DNA of 6,740 bases from Cyanobacteria bacterium UBA11370 (GTDB taxonomy: Bacteria; Cyanobacteriota; Cyanobacteriia; Cyanobacteriales; Coleofasciculaceae): NCBI GenBank assembly GCA_003486645.1, contig DNGI01000233.1:1-6740 (forward strand), read 5' to 3'. Numbering within the stretch: the stretch's first letter is position 1; each line of letters starts with the position of its first letter. Below the pieces are notes generated by a model. It was not told where the DNA came from, did no database searches, and saw only the letters and a program-made list of their open reading frames with translations. Below are positions 1 through 6,726 of this stretch, piece after piece. Made by a program: the position numbers and the translations under genes.

Positions 1-21
1 GAGGGGGAGAGGGGGAGAGGG
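1..21. repeat. Octanucleotide tandem repeat, truncated by window edge
   Basis: The first 21 bases are two full copies of GAGGGGGA followed by GAGGG, a perfect 8-base period. The array is cut by the window start, so its full copy number is unknown. Purine-only tandem repeats of this kind occur in intergenic DNA of filamentous cyanobacteria. It lies about 260 bases upstream of the only gene. No function can be assigned from the sequence. Confidence 0.7.
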
Positions 22-89
22 TTTAACCGGAAAGTGTGTTAAGTGAAGAATATCTAATTTAGAGGCAAGGGCAGGTTAGACTTGTGAAT

Positions 90-97
90 GCGATCGC
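90..97. repeat. HIP1 octameric palindrome GCGATCGC
   Basis: Exact GCGATCGC. This palindrome (highly iterated palindrome 1) is strongly over-represented in many cyanobacterial genomes and is the best single base-level clue to the host here. Three more exact copies lie inside the coding region at 1331-1338, 3130-3137 and 5152-5159. Near-matches containing CGATCG or GCGATC occur elsewhere in the gene. Confidence 0.85.
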
Positions 98-183
98 CGC
101 TTATCAAATTCTTTAGGTGTGTTTGCCAACTTCAAAATTACAAAATCAAAACTACAACGTCTAAATGTTTGGTGTTCCCATAG

Positions 184-216
184 TTATCAATAAAACTGAG
201 GGAATTTCGTTATAGA
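184..216 (+). promoter_or_regulatory. Weak sigma-70-type promoter candidate
   Basis: TATAGA at 211-216 resembles a -10 box and lies 66 bases before the start codon. The best upstream partner, TTATCA at 184-189, is a poor -35 match with an over-long spacer of 21 bases. A second pairing, TTGGTG at 169-174 with TAAAAC at 191-196 and a 16-base spacer, is equally weak. Neither is convincing. The true start may depend on an activator, or lie elsewhere in the leader. Confidence 0.2.
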
Positions 217-271
217 TAGATTACTAGGCAAACATATCCCAAGCCCAGCCTTTGAGGAATTGCCTGCTTTC

Positions 272-277
272 AGGAGA
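272..277 (+). promoter_or_regulatory. Shine-Dalgarno site of the exoprotein gene
   Basis: AGGAGA ends five bases before the ATG at 283, a near-ideal spacing. With the in-frame stop at 253-255 and no GTG, TTG or ATG codon in frame between that stop and 283, it fixes the start codon. Confidence 0.85.
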
Positions 278-282
278 ACTCA

Positions 283-366
283 ATGTTAGCACCAAATTAC
301 CTTGCTTTACTTTCAGCCATTACCCTAGGGATAGCCTCTCTACAGGGGATAAAACCCGCAGCAGCA
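283..366 (+). other. Signal peptide (residues 1-28)
   Basis: Residues 5-23 are hydrophobic ([19 protein letters not shown]). An Ala-Ala-Ala site at 26-28 precedes Glu29, giving a standard AxA signal peptidase I site and a mature N-terminus near [11 protein letters not shown]. The n-region (MLAPN) has no Lys or Arg; the only basic residue, K24, is in the c-region. That is unusual for a Sec signal but does not outweigh the rest. Export to the periplasm is required before TPS transport. Confidence 0.8.
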
Positions 367-3300
367 GAACCTATTACCTCCGATGGAAGTACGGGTACAA
401 TTGTGACACCGGATGGTAAACGTATCGATATCACCGGGGGACAACGTTCAAGGAATGGAGCAAATCTATTCCATAGTTTTAAGGAATTTAATGTAGATTC
501 CGGTCAAATTGCTAACTTTCTATCTGATCCAAGTATCCGTAATATTTTATCTCGTGTTACCGGGGGAGATGCGTCGTTCATTAATGGCTTGATTCAGGTT
601 AGTGGGGGTAATTCTAACCTATTTTTAATGAATCCAGCAGGTATTGTGTTTGGAGCTAATGCTCAACTTAATGTTCCTGCTTCGTTTACCGCAACAACAG
701 CAACAGGAATTCGCTTAGGGGATGACTGGTTTAATGCAAGTAGGAGTAATAATTATGCTGCATTAGTGGGAACGCCAAACGCTTTTACTTTCAATACTCT
801 TCAACCCGGTGCAATTGTAAATGCAGGACAACTCAGTGTTGATTCCGGAGAGAATCTGACCTTACTCGGTGGTACAGTGGTGAATACCGGGAAACTAGAA
901 GCCCCAGAGGGTCAGGTGACAGTTGCGTCTGTACCTGGGAAGAATTCAGTACGCCTTTCTCAAGCGGGACATCTCCTCAGTTTAGAAATTCCTCTATCTT
1001 CTTCATCTTCAATCCCTTTCACTCCCCTGTCACTACCAGAACTGCTCACGGGTGGTGCTACAGTAGGTCATGCGACAGGTGTATCGGTTAATAGTAATGG
1101 TACGGTAAAGTTAACCGGATCGGGTATTCGGGTTAATGATGGGGATGTCGTTGCTAACCGAGTAGAAGCAGGGACGGCATTACTTTCGGCAACGAATAAT
1201 CTGACGTTGGTAGAGAGTCAGTTGAGAACGACAGGGGACTTAGGATTACTGGCGGGGGATACCGTTGTAGCGCGGGATAGTGTCAGGAATCCTTTTATTG
1301 CTCATGCTGGGGGTAATCTTTACATTCAAGGCGATCGCCATATCAATGTTCTAGCACTGAACCATCTTTCACAAACTCCGTTTATCAGTGGCGGACACCT
1401 GAGTCTAGTTAGTAATGGGAATATCTCTCTTGATGCTCATTTTGCGAGTGGTAATGGGTTCTCGATTCTTAATTTAGCAGGTAAACCGGGAAACTTTAGT
1501 AGTCTTTATGACCCAATTATTAGCACGATTGGAGATGTTCAGTTTGGGACTTATACAGGACCAGCACTGAAGGTAGAAGCTACAGGTAGTATTCATGGTG
1601 GGAATATCAGAATCAATGCACCGGATGCAATCCTAGCTGCTTTTTGTGCTACTAACGTTTGCTCGGACGATGCCAAACTTTTAGCCGAGAGTCAAGCACT
1701 AATTTTACGAGCTGGCGTGTCAGCATTGGAAGAGCCTGCGTTTGGTTATCCGGGTACGATTTTGGGTAATGTACCTTCTACTCCTCCTCCCCGATTTGGA
1801 GACTTCAATACGCAATTTAGAAGACCCGTTGTATCGTCGTTACCACCAGGCAGTATTAAGGTTAGTAATATCAACACCTCAGCCTTAAATCCCCAGGTAA
1901 ATGCTGGTGCTGTAATTTTGGAGGCGACAGGAGATATTACAAGTGGTCGGATCGACGCGAATGGATGGGTAACAGGAAATGGGGGCAATATTACTCTAGA
2001 GGCAGGGCGCGATATCATTTTTTCCGACAACGGATTTATTAATAGTAGGGGAGTAAGTTCAGGTCATGGTGGTGACATTATTATTACCGCTGGTCGCCAC
2101 TTTAAATTGCCGAACAATGTCAGTTCTACATCTAGTGGAAGTGGCGATGGTGGGGATATTACAATTACCACGGGTGGCAATATTGAAATGCTCGGCGCTC
2201 TATCCAGAGGAATTACAGGTAATGGTGGAAATATTACCATCATGGCTGAGGGCGAGAGGGAAATTAGGAGTGGCGATATCCAGACGACTGGACTTAATGG
2301 TGGAGAGATTACAATAACGAGTCCTGTCGGGATCAACACTAGATATCGGAATGGTTTTCCAGGAACTATATCCTCTGAGGGTACCAGTGGTCGTGGGGGC
2401 GATATTAATCTTGAAGCTCCAGAAATTACAACGGCACAAATTGGCTCTATTGGTTCCTCTAGTGGAGATATTCAAATTACGACCAATAGGATTAACTTTG
2501 ATCTAGATTCAAACAACCTTCCTCCAAATCCAGAGCGACTTTTTAACGGGACTGGTTTCGTTCTACCTGATCCGTTGACAGGAGAATTGGTCACGATCAA
2601 TACAAATGGTCGTCCCATCGATATAAGCAACAACCTAATCTTAAAGAGTAATGTCACCTTCAATACTGCTGGTGGGCACATTACCTTCAACGGCACAATT
2701 GATGGCAAGTATGATTTAAAATTATATTCGGGGACAGCTCCGACTACCTTTAATAGTCTTGTTGGCAGTACTACTCCCTTAAATAGTATTACTACTGATG
2801 CAGGGGAGCCAGGGAATAACGATCGCTCAACAATCATCAACACCAATCTTATCGCCAATACTCTAACCTTCAATGACCCCGTAAAAGTGGAGTCCAACCC
2901 AATTTTACGCGCAGAAACGATTGAATTTGGGTCAACTATAAGGGGAATAAATAACAGCAGTCTTACACTTCAACCTTTAGCGCTAAATGGCGATCTCACC
3001 CTGAGTGCAGCAGGTGCGTTTACTGATTTAAGTGAGCTTACAATTGGTTACTCTAACGGCAGCGGCAATATCACAATCGACAGTAGCCTCACCATTAGTA
3101 ACCCACTAACGATTCAATCTCCAGAGGGTGCGATCGCCATCAATGGCCCGATTATTGGAACTACTAATGACCCAATTACTCTCAATAGTCAAACAACCAG
3201 ATTAAATTCAAATTCAAACATTACCACTGACGGTGGTGATGTCACTTTCCTTGGTGATGAGGTTGTATTAAAAAATAACAACATTAGCACTAACGATGGA

Positions 3301-6300
3301 AACCTGACGTTCTCAGCTAATAATGTCCGTTTAGATAATGATATCACTCTAAATAGTGGCAGCGGTAACATTACACTCGATAGCAACGTCGATGGCGGAC
3401 ACAATGATCTAACGTTAAATTCCAATAGTGAGATCCGATTAAATGGGACTCTTGATCACCTCAATAGTCTTGTAACAGGCGGTGCAGAGACAACATTTAT
3501 CAACAAGGATATCACCGCTAATCGACTAACCTTTAATAATGCTGTAACTGTTAAATCAACTCTAACTCTGCAAGCGTCTGAGATTGATTTTCAGAATACC
3601 CTGAATGCAATGTCAGACTTATCCTTAATCGGAGATGAAATTAATTTTGTTGGAATGGTAACGGGTACGGGTAGGAACTTAACCCTGGAAGCCTTAAATC
3701 CTAACCAAAATATTGAAATTGGTGGTGACAACAGTTTAACAGATGGTTTAGATCTGACCAAAACCGAACTGAGTTTATTCGGAAATGGATTTAATTCGAT
3801 AGCGATCGGCTCAGACAATACCAGGGGTAATATCACAATAAATGATGGTACTCAGTTTAAAGATCCTGTAACGATTCAGACGGCTGGAAATATAACCGTT
3901 AATGGCGAGATGGAAGGTACAGGTAACGCCTCAATTACCCTCAATAGTGCAACCACTAGACTGAATCAAAATGCCAATATCACTACTCAAGAGGGTGACG
4001 TTACGTTCAACGGCAATAACGTTTTGTTACGGAATGAAAACCCGATTACTACCAATGGTGGTGCGATTGACTTCCTGACTAATAACGTCCAACTAGCGAA
4101 TAATATCACCCTGAATACAAAGGGTGGAAATATTATCTTCGATGGTGCTATTCGTGGTCCGTATGAATTGACATTAAATAATGGAAGAGGTGTAGTCCAT
4201 TTCGGAAATACGGTTGGGACAAATAATAACCCCCTGACTAGTCTGATAACTAGTGGTAAGGGAACGACCGAAATTAGTGGCAATATCTTCGCTAATCAAC
4301 TAAACTTCAACGGTGCTGTAAACATACTATCAAACTTGTCTCTATCAGCAGATGAGATTAATTTTGGTTCAGATATTACAGGTTCGGACAACAATCTTAT
4401 ACTTAGGGCGTTAAGGGATAATCAAGACTTCACTTTAATAGCAGAAGATGCTTCTTTCATCGGCTTTGAAAAATTGACAAAGTTGACTATTGGTAGTGAG
4501 AATAGCAGTGGATCAATTAGGCTTGATGGCAATTTTACCTTCAACAATTCACTTGAAATTTTATCACCTCAAGGCTCAGGTTCAATTGATGTAAGGGGAA
4601 ATATTACAGGATCAGGTAATGCCTCAATTCAAATGAGAGCTGGTCAAAATATTAATACTAGGAACATTGAAACGAATGGACAAGTTGAGCTGAACGCAAA
4701 CCGAAATATTACCACTAATACCATTACAACTAATGGATCAAACATCAGCTTGACGACTGGTGATGAGGGTAAAGTAAAGACTGGAAACCTCAATTCATCT
4801 GGGGTACAGGGTGGAAATATTACCGTTTCTGCTGGTACTCAGATTGAAACAGGTGTAATTAACTCTAGTGGAACTCAAGGTAATGGTGGGAACGTAAACC
4901 TCGATCCGACAGGTGATATCCAAGTTGCTTCAATTGATGCGCGAGGTGGAACGAACGGCAGAGGTGGTGATGTGGACATTACCACACAGCGATTTTTCCG
5001 GGCTACCGATACCATTGATGATACGAATTACAGTATTTCTACAACAGGAACTAATGGGGACGGTTCTATTACGATCCGACATGAAGGTTTTAAACGGAAT
5101 ACTCCGTTTACCGTCGGAGAAGATTACAACCGTGAAAACGGTACACGAGGAGCGATCGCTACAGGGGATAATAATCAAATTACATCTGGAATTTATCCTG
5201 AAGATTATACACAGGGAAGCGATCCCAGCAAAATTCAACTCATCACAGGCAATACAGAAAATCCGCCAGAAAATCCAGATCCTGTTCCCAACATCAATCC
5301 AGGCATAATCCCGGAAGAAAAATCACCCCCACCTCTACAAGTTAATCCCAAGGATTCTTCAGTAGAAATTGACCAAAGCTTCAATGCAATAGATGAAGCC
5401 TTCACCCGCCAATTTGAGTCTTATTTTGGGCTAGAGAACCGCGAAACTATTACCCTAAATGATGCTCAAGAAATTTTGCAGAATATTGAACAAGCAACGG
5501 GTGTTAAACCAGCAATTATTTATGTAATGTTTCTGCCTGTTGCTACTAGTCCAGATGGGATTAATCCCACCCCCACTACAGACTCTGACAACCCCAACGA
5601 CGAGCTAGAATTATTATTAGTAACCTCTAAAGGGCAACCGATTCGCAAACGAGTCGGAATCAAGCGTTCTGAAGTCTTGAACGTTGTGGGAAACTTCCAG
5701 AGTGGCGTGACTAATGTTAGAAATAGCGATGGTTATTTAGCACCCGCTCAACAACTTTATCAGTGGTTAATCACACCGTTAAAAGAAGACTTAAAAACCC
5801 AAGGAATTGAAAACTTGGTGTTTGTAATGGATAATGGCTTACGCTCTTTAGCTGTAGCAGCTCTGCATGATGGTCAACAATTCCTAGTAGAACAGTATAG
5901 CGTGGGTTTGATGCCCAGTCTCAGCCTGACAGACACTCGTTACCAGAACATTAAAAACTCCGAAGTTTTAGCGATGGGTGCTGAACGCTTTGCCGATCAA
6001 AAGTCCTTACCCGCAGTACCAGTGGAGTTAGAGGCAATCTCCAAAAAACTTTGGCGTGGTAAATCGTTCCTCGATGCGTCTTTCACCCTAGAGAATCTTA
6101 AAATTCAACGTGCCAAGGAACCATTTGGGATTATCCACCTAGCCACCCATGCCGATTTTCGTCCCGGTTCTCCCGCAAACTCCTACATCCAACTTTGGAA
6201 CAGTAAACTACACCTTGACCAATTGCCACAGCTTGGTTGGAACAATCCACCTGTAGAATTATTAGTACTCAGTGCCTGTCGCACAGCTTTAGGCGATCAG

Positions 6301-6618
6301 GAAGCCGAGTTAGGGTTTGCTGGTTTAGCAGTGCAAGCCGGAGTGAAATCAACCCTTGCCAGCCTATGGTACGTTAGTGATCAAGGTACACTAGCCCTCA
6401 TGACGAATTTTTACGAACAGTTAAGTACCGCCCGGATCAAAGGGGAAGCGTTGCAGCAAGCACAAATAGCAATTCTTAAAGGGCAAGTAAAACTCGAAAA
6501 CGGTCTACTTACTACACCCAACGGTACAATTTCTTTACCGCCAGAACTCGCCCAATCCAGAAATCTCACTCATCCTTATTATTGGGCAGCTTTTACCTTA
6601 ATCGGTAATCCTTGGTAA
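283..6618 (+). CDS. Two-partner-secretion exoprotein (FHA-type) with C-terminal CHAT protease domain
   Basis: A 2111-residue, roughly 220 kDa exported protein. Residues 1-28 form a signal peptide. Residues about 29-270 match the TPS / haemagglutinin-activity domain, seen as an N-terminal beta-rich segment with [15 protein letters not shown] at 113-127. Residues about 270-1570 are Asn/Thr/Gly-rich beta-helix repeats. A Pro-rich linker (1657-1690) leads to a full CHAT domain (about 1700-2111), with [10 protein letters not shown] (H1956) and [13 protein letters not shown] (C1999) as the cysteine-protease dyad and the family-typical end [15 protein letters not shown]. In the known family, TpsB transporters of FhaC/ShlB type carry such proteins across the outer membrane, where the helix folds; no TpsB gene is present here. 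The start rests on the Shine-Dalgarno site and the upstream in-frame stop. The frame is intact, with no frameshift. The TPR repeats often found before CHAT domains are absent. The architecture is clear, but the biological role and protease substrate are unknown; adhesion, inter-filament contact or surface proteolysis are inferences. Confidence 0.93.
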   Translation: MLAPNYLALLSAITLGIASLQGIKPAAAEPITSDGSTGTIVTPDGKRIDITGGQRSRNGANLFHSFKEFNVDSGQIANFLSDPSIRNILSRVTGGDASFINGLIQVSGGNSNLFLMNPAGIVFGANAQLNVPASFTATTATGIRLGDDWFNASRSNNYAALVGTPNAFTFNTLQPGAIVNAGQLSVDSGENLTLLGGTVVNTGKLEAPEGQVTVASVPGKNSVRLSQAGHLLSLEIPLSSSSSIPFTPLSLPELLTGGATVGHATGVSVNSNGTVKLTGSGIRVNDGDVVANRVEAGTALLSATNNLTLVESQLRTTGDLGLLAGDTVVARDSVRNPFIAHAGGNLYIQGDRHINVLALNHLSQTPFISGGHLSLVSNGNISLDAHFASGNGFSILNLAGKPGNFSSLYDPIISTIGDVQFGTYTGPALKVEATGSIHGGNIRINAPDAILAAFCATNVCSDDAKLLAESQALILRAGVSALEEPAFGYPGTILGNVPSTPPPRFGDFNTQFRRPVVSSLPPGSIKVSNINTSALNPQVNAGAVILEATGDITSGRIDANGWVTGNGGNITLEAGRDIIFSDNGFINSRGVSSGHGGDIIITAGRHFKLPNNVSSTSSGSGDGGDITITTGGNIEMLGALSRGITGNGGNITIMAEGEREIRSGDIQTTGLNGGEITITSPVGINTRYRNGFPGTISSEGTSGRGGDINLEAPEITTAQIGSIGSSSGDIQITTNRINFDLDSNNLPPNPERLFNGTGFVLPDPLTGELVTINTNGRPIDISNNLILKSNVTFNTAGGHITFNGTIDGKYDLKLYSGTAPTTFNSLVGSTTPLNSITTDAGEPGNNDRSTIINTNLIANTLTFNDPVKVESNPILRAETIEFGSTIRGINNSSLTLQPLALNGDLTLSAAGAFTDLSELTIGYSNGSGNITIDSSLTISNPLTIQSPEGAIAINGPIIGTTNDPITLNSQTTRLNSNSNITTDGGDVTFLGDEVVLKNNNISTNDGNLTFSANNVRLDNDITLNSGSGNITLDSNVDGGHNDLTLNSNSEIRLNGTLDHLNSLVTGGAETTFINKDITANRLTFNNAVTVKSTLTLQASEIDFQNTLNAMSDLSLIGDEINFVGMVTGTGRNLTLEALNPNQNIEIGGDNSLTDGLDLTKTELSLFGNGFNSIAIGSDNTRGNITINDGTQFKDPVTIQTAGNITVNGEMEGTGNASITLNSATTRLNQNANITTQEGDVTFNGNNVLLRNENPITTNGGAIDFLTNNVQLANNITLNTKGGNIIFDGAIRGPYELTLNNGRGVVHFGNTVGTNNNPLTSLITSGKGTTEISGNIFANQLNFNGAVNILSNLSLSADEINFGSDITGSDNNLILRALRDNQDFTLIAEDASFIGFEKLTKLTIGSENSSGSIRLDGNFTFNNSLEILSPQGSGSIDVRGNITGSGNASIQMRAGQNINTRNIETNGQVELNANRNITTNTITTNGSNISLTTGDEGKVKTGNLNSSGVQGGNITVSAGTQIETGVINSSGTQGNGGNVNLDPTGDIQVASIDARGGTNGRGGDVDITTQRFFRATDTIDDTNYSISTTGTNGDGSITIRHEGFKRNTPFTVGEDYNRENGTRGAIATGDNNQITSGIYPEDYTQGSDPSKIQLITGNTENPPENPDPVPNINPGIIPEEKSPPPLQVNPKDSSVEIDQSFNAIDEAFTRQFESYFGLENRETITLNDAQEILQNIEQATGVKPAIIYVMFLPVATSPDGINPTPTTDSDNPNDELELLLVTSKGQPIRKRVGIKRSEVLNVVGNFQSGVTNVRNSDGYLAPAQQLYQWLITPLKEDLKTQGIENLVFVMDNGLRSLAVAALHDGQQFLVEQYSVGLMPSLSLTDTRYQNIKNSEVLAMGAERFADQKSLPAVPVELEAISKKLWRGKSFLDASFTLENLKIQRAKEPFGIIHLATHADFRPGSPANSYIQLWNSKLHLDQLPQLGWNNPPVELLVLSACRTALGDQEAELGFAGLAVQAGVKSTLASLWYVSDQGTLALMTNFYEQLSTARIKGEALQQAQIAILKGQVKLENGLLTTPNGTISLPPELAQSRNLTHPYYWAAFTLIGNPW
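367..1092 (+). other. TPS secretion domain (about residues 29-270)
   Basis: This is the part recognised by the outer-membrane partner in two-partner secretion and the cap that starts beta-helix folding. Family landmarks are the opening [19 protein letters not shown] (35-53), [11 protein letters not shown] (61-71), the run from [20 protein letters not shown] (99-118) into AGIVFGANA, and the following SFTATTA. NPAG at 117-120 corresponds to the NPNG/NPNL-type motif of FhaB, HMW1 and ShlA. A low-complexity Ser/Pro segment with five consecutive Ser (239-243) lies near the end of the domain, probably as a surface loop. The downstream boundary is approximate. Confidence 0.85.
1081..1797 (+). other. 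Conserved middle region with Cys-x4-Cys loop (about residues 267-505)
   Basis: This segment follows the TPS domain and resembles a block I recall from many cyanobacterial FHA-like proteins: [18 protein letters not shown] (354-371), [14 protein letters not shown] (382-395), [19 protein letters not shown] (409-427) and LILRAGV (near 477). It holds the only two cysteines of the exported fibre, C455 and C460, in [12 protein letters not shown]; they probably close a small disulfide loop. The exact boundaries and function of the block are not known to me. Confidence 0.55.
1921..2487 (+). repeat. First GG-D/N/E-I beta-helix turn tract (about residues 547-735)
   Basis: Short protein repeats with a turn of the form G-x-GG-(N/D/E)-I followed by alternating Thr/Ile/Leu residues. 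The second Gly of each GG pair is at 568, 597, 624, 649, 674 and 706, so spacing is 25-32 residues. A degenerate last turn, SSSGDI, ends at 730. The period fits one rung of a right-handed beta-helix. DNA copies are diverged, so this is protein-level repetition rather than a recent tandem expansion. Confidence 0.7.
2629..3318 (+). repeat. Long protein repeat, unit 1 (residues 783-1012)
   Basis: First of three diverged copies of a block of about 230-254 residues. Landmarks shared with the later copies are an opening NN-x-x-L followed by N-x-T-F/L-N; then I-x-AN-x-L-x-FN ([10 protein letters not shown]); E-x-I-x-F-G (ETIEFGSTI); [14 protein letters not shown]; and near the end [18 protein letters not shown] with [15 protein letters not shown]. 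About 45 residues between the first GG-turn tract and this block (735-782) are non-repetitive and Pro-containing ([10 protein letters not shown]) and may be a loop off the helix. Confidence 0.7.
3319..4080 (+). repeat. Long protein repeat, unit 2 (residues 1013-1266)
   Basis: Second copy, opening [20 protein letters not shown]. It carries [56 protein letters not shown] and [15 protein letters not shown] at the places matching unit 1. It is about 24 residues longer, partly because one helix rung appears duplicated (S1099-G1117 followed by D1118-L1138). It lacks a few residues present in units 1 and 3 near the VG-x-T segment. Confidence 0.72.
4081..4761 (+). repeat. Long protein repeat, unit 3 (about residues 1267-1493)
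   Basis: Third copy, opening [18 protein letters not shown], nearly matching the unit 2 opening. It continues with [41 protein letters not shown] and [13 protein letters not shown]. The last 45 residues diverge: [12 protein letters not shown] and [12 protein letters not shown] replace the [12 protein letters not shown] and [10 protein letters not shown] landmarks. The 3' boundary is therefore approximate. Confidence 0.65.
4762..4992 (+). repeat. Second GG-turn tract (about residues 1494-1570)
   Basis: Three more G-x-GG-(N/D)-(I/V) turns, VQGGNI, GNGGNV and GRGGDV, with the second Gly at 1511, 1536 and 1562 (spacing 25 and 26). They match the first tract around 547-735, so two similar short-period tracts flank the long repeats. 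The segment after it (about 1570-1656, [18 protein letters not shown] onward) is less repetitive. It resembles a stretch I recall before the linker in other cyanobacterial FHA-CHAT proteins, and is probably the end of the helix. Confidence 0.65.
5251..5352 (+). other. Pro/Asn/Glu-rich linker between fibre and CHAT domain (about residues 1657-1690)
   Basis: Eleven of about 34 residues are Pro, in runs such as [15 protein letters not shown] and [10 protein letters not shown], with several Glu/Asp and no long hydrophobic stretch. This is typical of an extended, flexible spacer. It separates the end of the beta-helix from the helix-forming start of the CHAT region ([20 protein letters not shown], 1695-1714). 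It is the most exposed part of the chain for proteolytic release, though no cleavage site can be named. Confidence 0.75.
5380..6615 (+). other. CHAT domain, predicted active cysteine protease (about residues 1700-2111)
   Basis: CHAT (Caspase HetF Associated with TPRs) belongs to the caspase/separase-like clan of cysteine peptidases. Visible landmarks are [16 protein letters not shown] (1818-1833), [20 protein letters not shown] (1842-1861), [18 protein letters not shown] (1867-1884), the His motif [10 protein letters not shown] with H1952 and the presumed catalytic H1956, the Cys motif [13 protein letters not shown] with C1999, [19 protein letters not shown] (2011-2029) and the end [15 protein letters not shown]. 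The 43-residue His-Cys spacing is normal for CHAT. The His is followed by Ala instead of the more usual Gly. The preceding part (about 1707-1806) matches the N-terminal extension seen in cyanobacterial CHAT proteins. Both dyad residues are present, so activity is predicted. Substrate preference cannot be read from the sequence. Confidence 0.9.
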
Positions 6619-6621
6619 GTT

Positions 6622-6726
6622 TTGGTTGTTGGTTGTTGGTTGTTGGTTGTTGGTTGTTAGTTGTTGGTTGTTGGTTGTTGGTTGTTGGTTGTTGGTTGTT
6701 GGTTGTTGGTTGTTGGTTGTTGGTTG
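6622..6726. repeat. Heptanucleotide tandem repeat, (TTGGTTG)x15
   Basis: Fifteen tandem copies of TTGGTTG (CAACCAA on the other strand), 105 bases, plus a partial TT. Fourteen copies are identical; copy six (6657-6663) reads TTAGTTG. The array begins three bases after the stop codon. It matches the type of the short tandemly repeated repetitive (STRR) heptamers described in filamentous cyanobacteria. It has no self-complementarity, so it is not a terminator hairpin, and there are no spacers, so it is not a CRISPR array. The last 12 bases of the window (6729-6740) hold nothing I recognise. Confidence 0.95.

Larger units (their letters stand above)
22..271 (+). other. Non-coding leader upstream of the exoprotein gene
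   Basis: About 250 bases without a supportable gene. The region is AT-rich, especially around 131-165, where short A-rich words (CAAAATTACAAAATCAAAAC) recur. The longest ATG-started frame I found by eye is 31 codons (88-183), with no ribosome binding site, and I do not call it. An in-frame TGA at 253-255 closes the reading frame of the large gene upstream, so the leader is not a missed N-terminal extension. I see no tRNA, riboswitch or clear hairpin. Confidence 0.6.

Noticed and set aside
88..183. 31-codon ATG-started frame in the leader
   Set aside because: No Shine-Dalgarno sequence precedes it, the start falls against a HIP1 palindrome, and the translation is unremarkable. It is not enough to call a leader peptide.
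2472..2897. Minus-strand open frame of 141 codons opposite the exoprotein gene
   Set aside because: It is antisense to Thr/Asn/Ile-rich beta-helix codons, which give few stops on the reverse strand. The product is a compositionally odd Leu/Val/Pro/Ser mix with no recognisable domain. The same effect explains the minus-strand frames at 1746-2030, 2064-2339, 2200-2475, 3189-3425, 3591-3836, 3987-4283 and 4930-5238.
4913..5308. Plus-strand frame of 131 codons in another frame
   Set aside because: It lies wholly within the exoprotein gene, whose frame is conserved through recognisable domains on both sides. It shows no domain of its own. The frame at 2066-2317 is rejected for the same reason.
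5380..6615. TPR repeats preceding the CHAT domain
   Set aside because: Many CHAT proteins carry TPRs, so I looked for the 34-residue helical pattern between the linker and the domain. Only a short helical stretch at about 1700-1740 is present, and it lacks TPR spacing and residues.
283..6618. Frameshift or fusion artefact joining two genes
   Set aside because: The reading frame is open throughout. The linker between fibre and CHAT domain is a natural Pro-rich spacer, and the same order of domains is known in other cyanobacterial proteins.
6622..6726. CRISPR array or transcription terminator
   Set aside because: The repeats are contiguous heptamers without spacers. The strand is made almost only of G and T, so it cannot fold into a GC-rich hairpin. 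Two-layer G-quadruplexes are conceivable with GG runs and 5-base loops, but would be weak.
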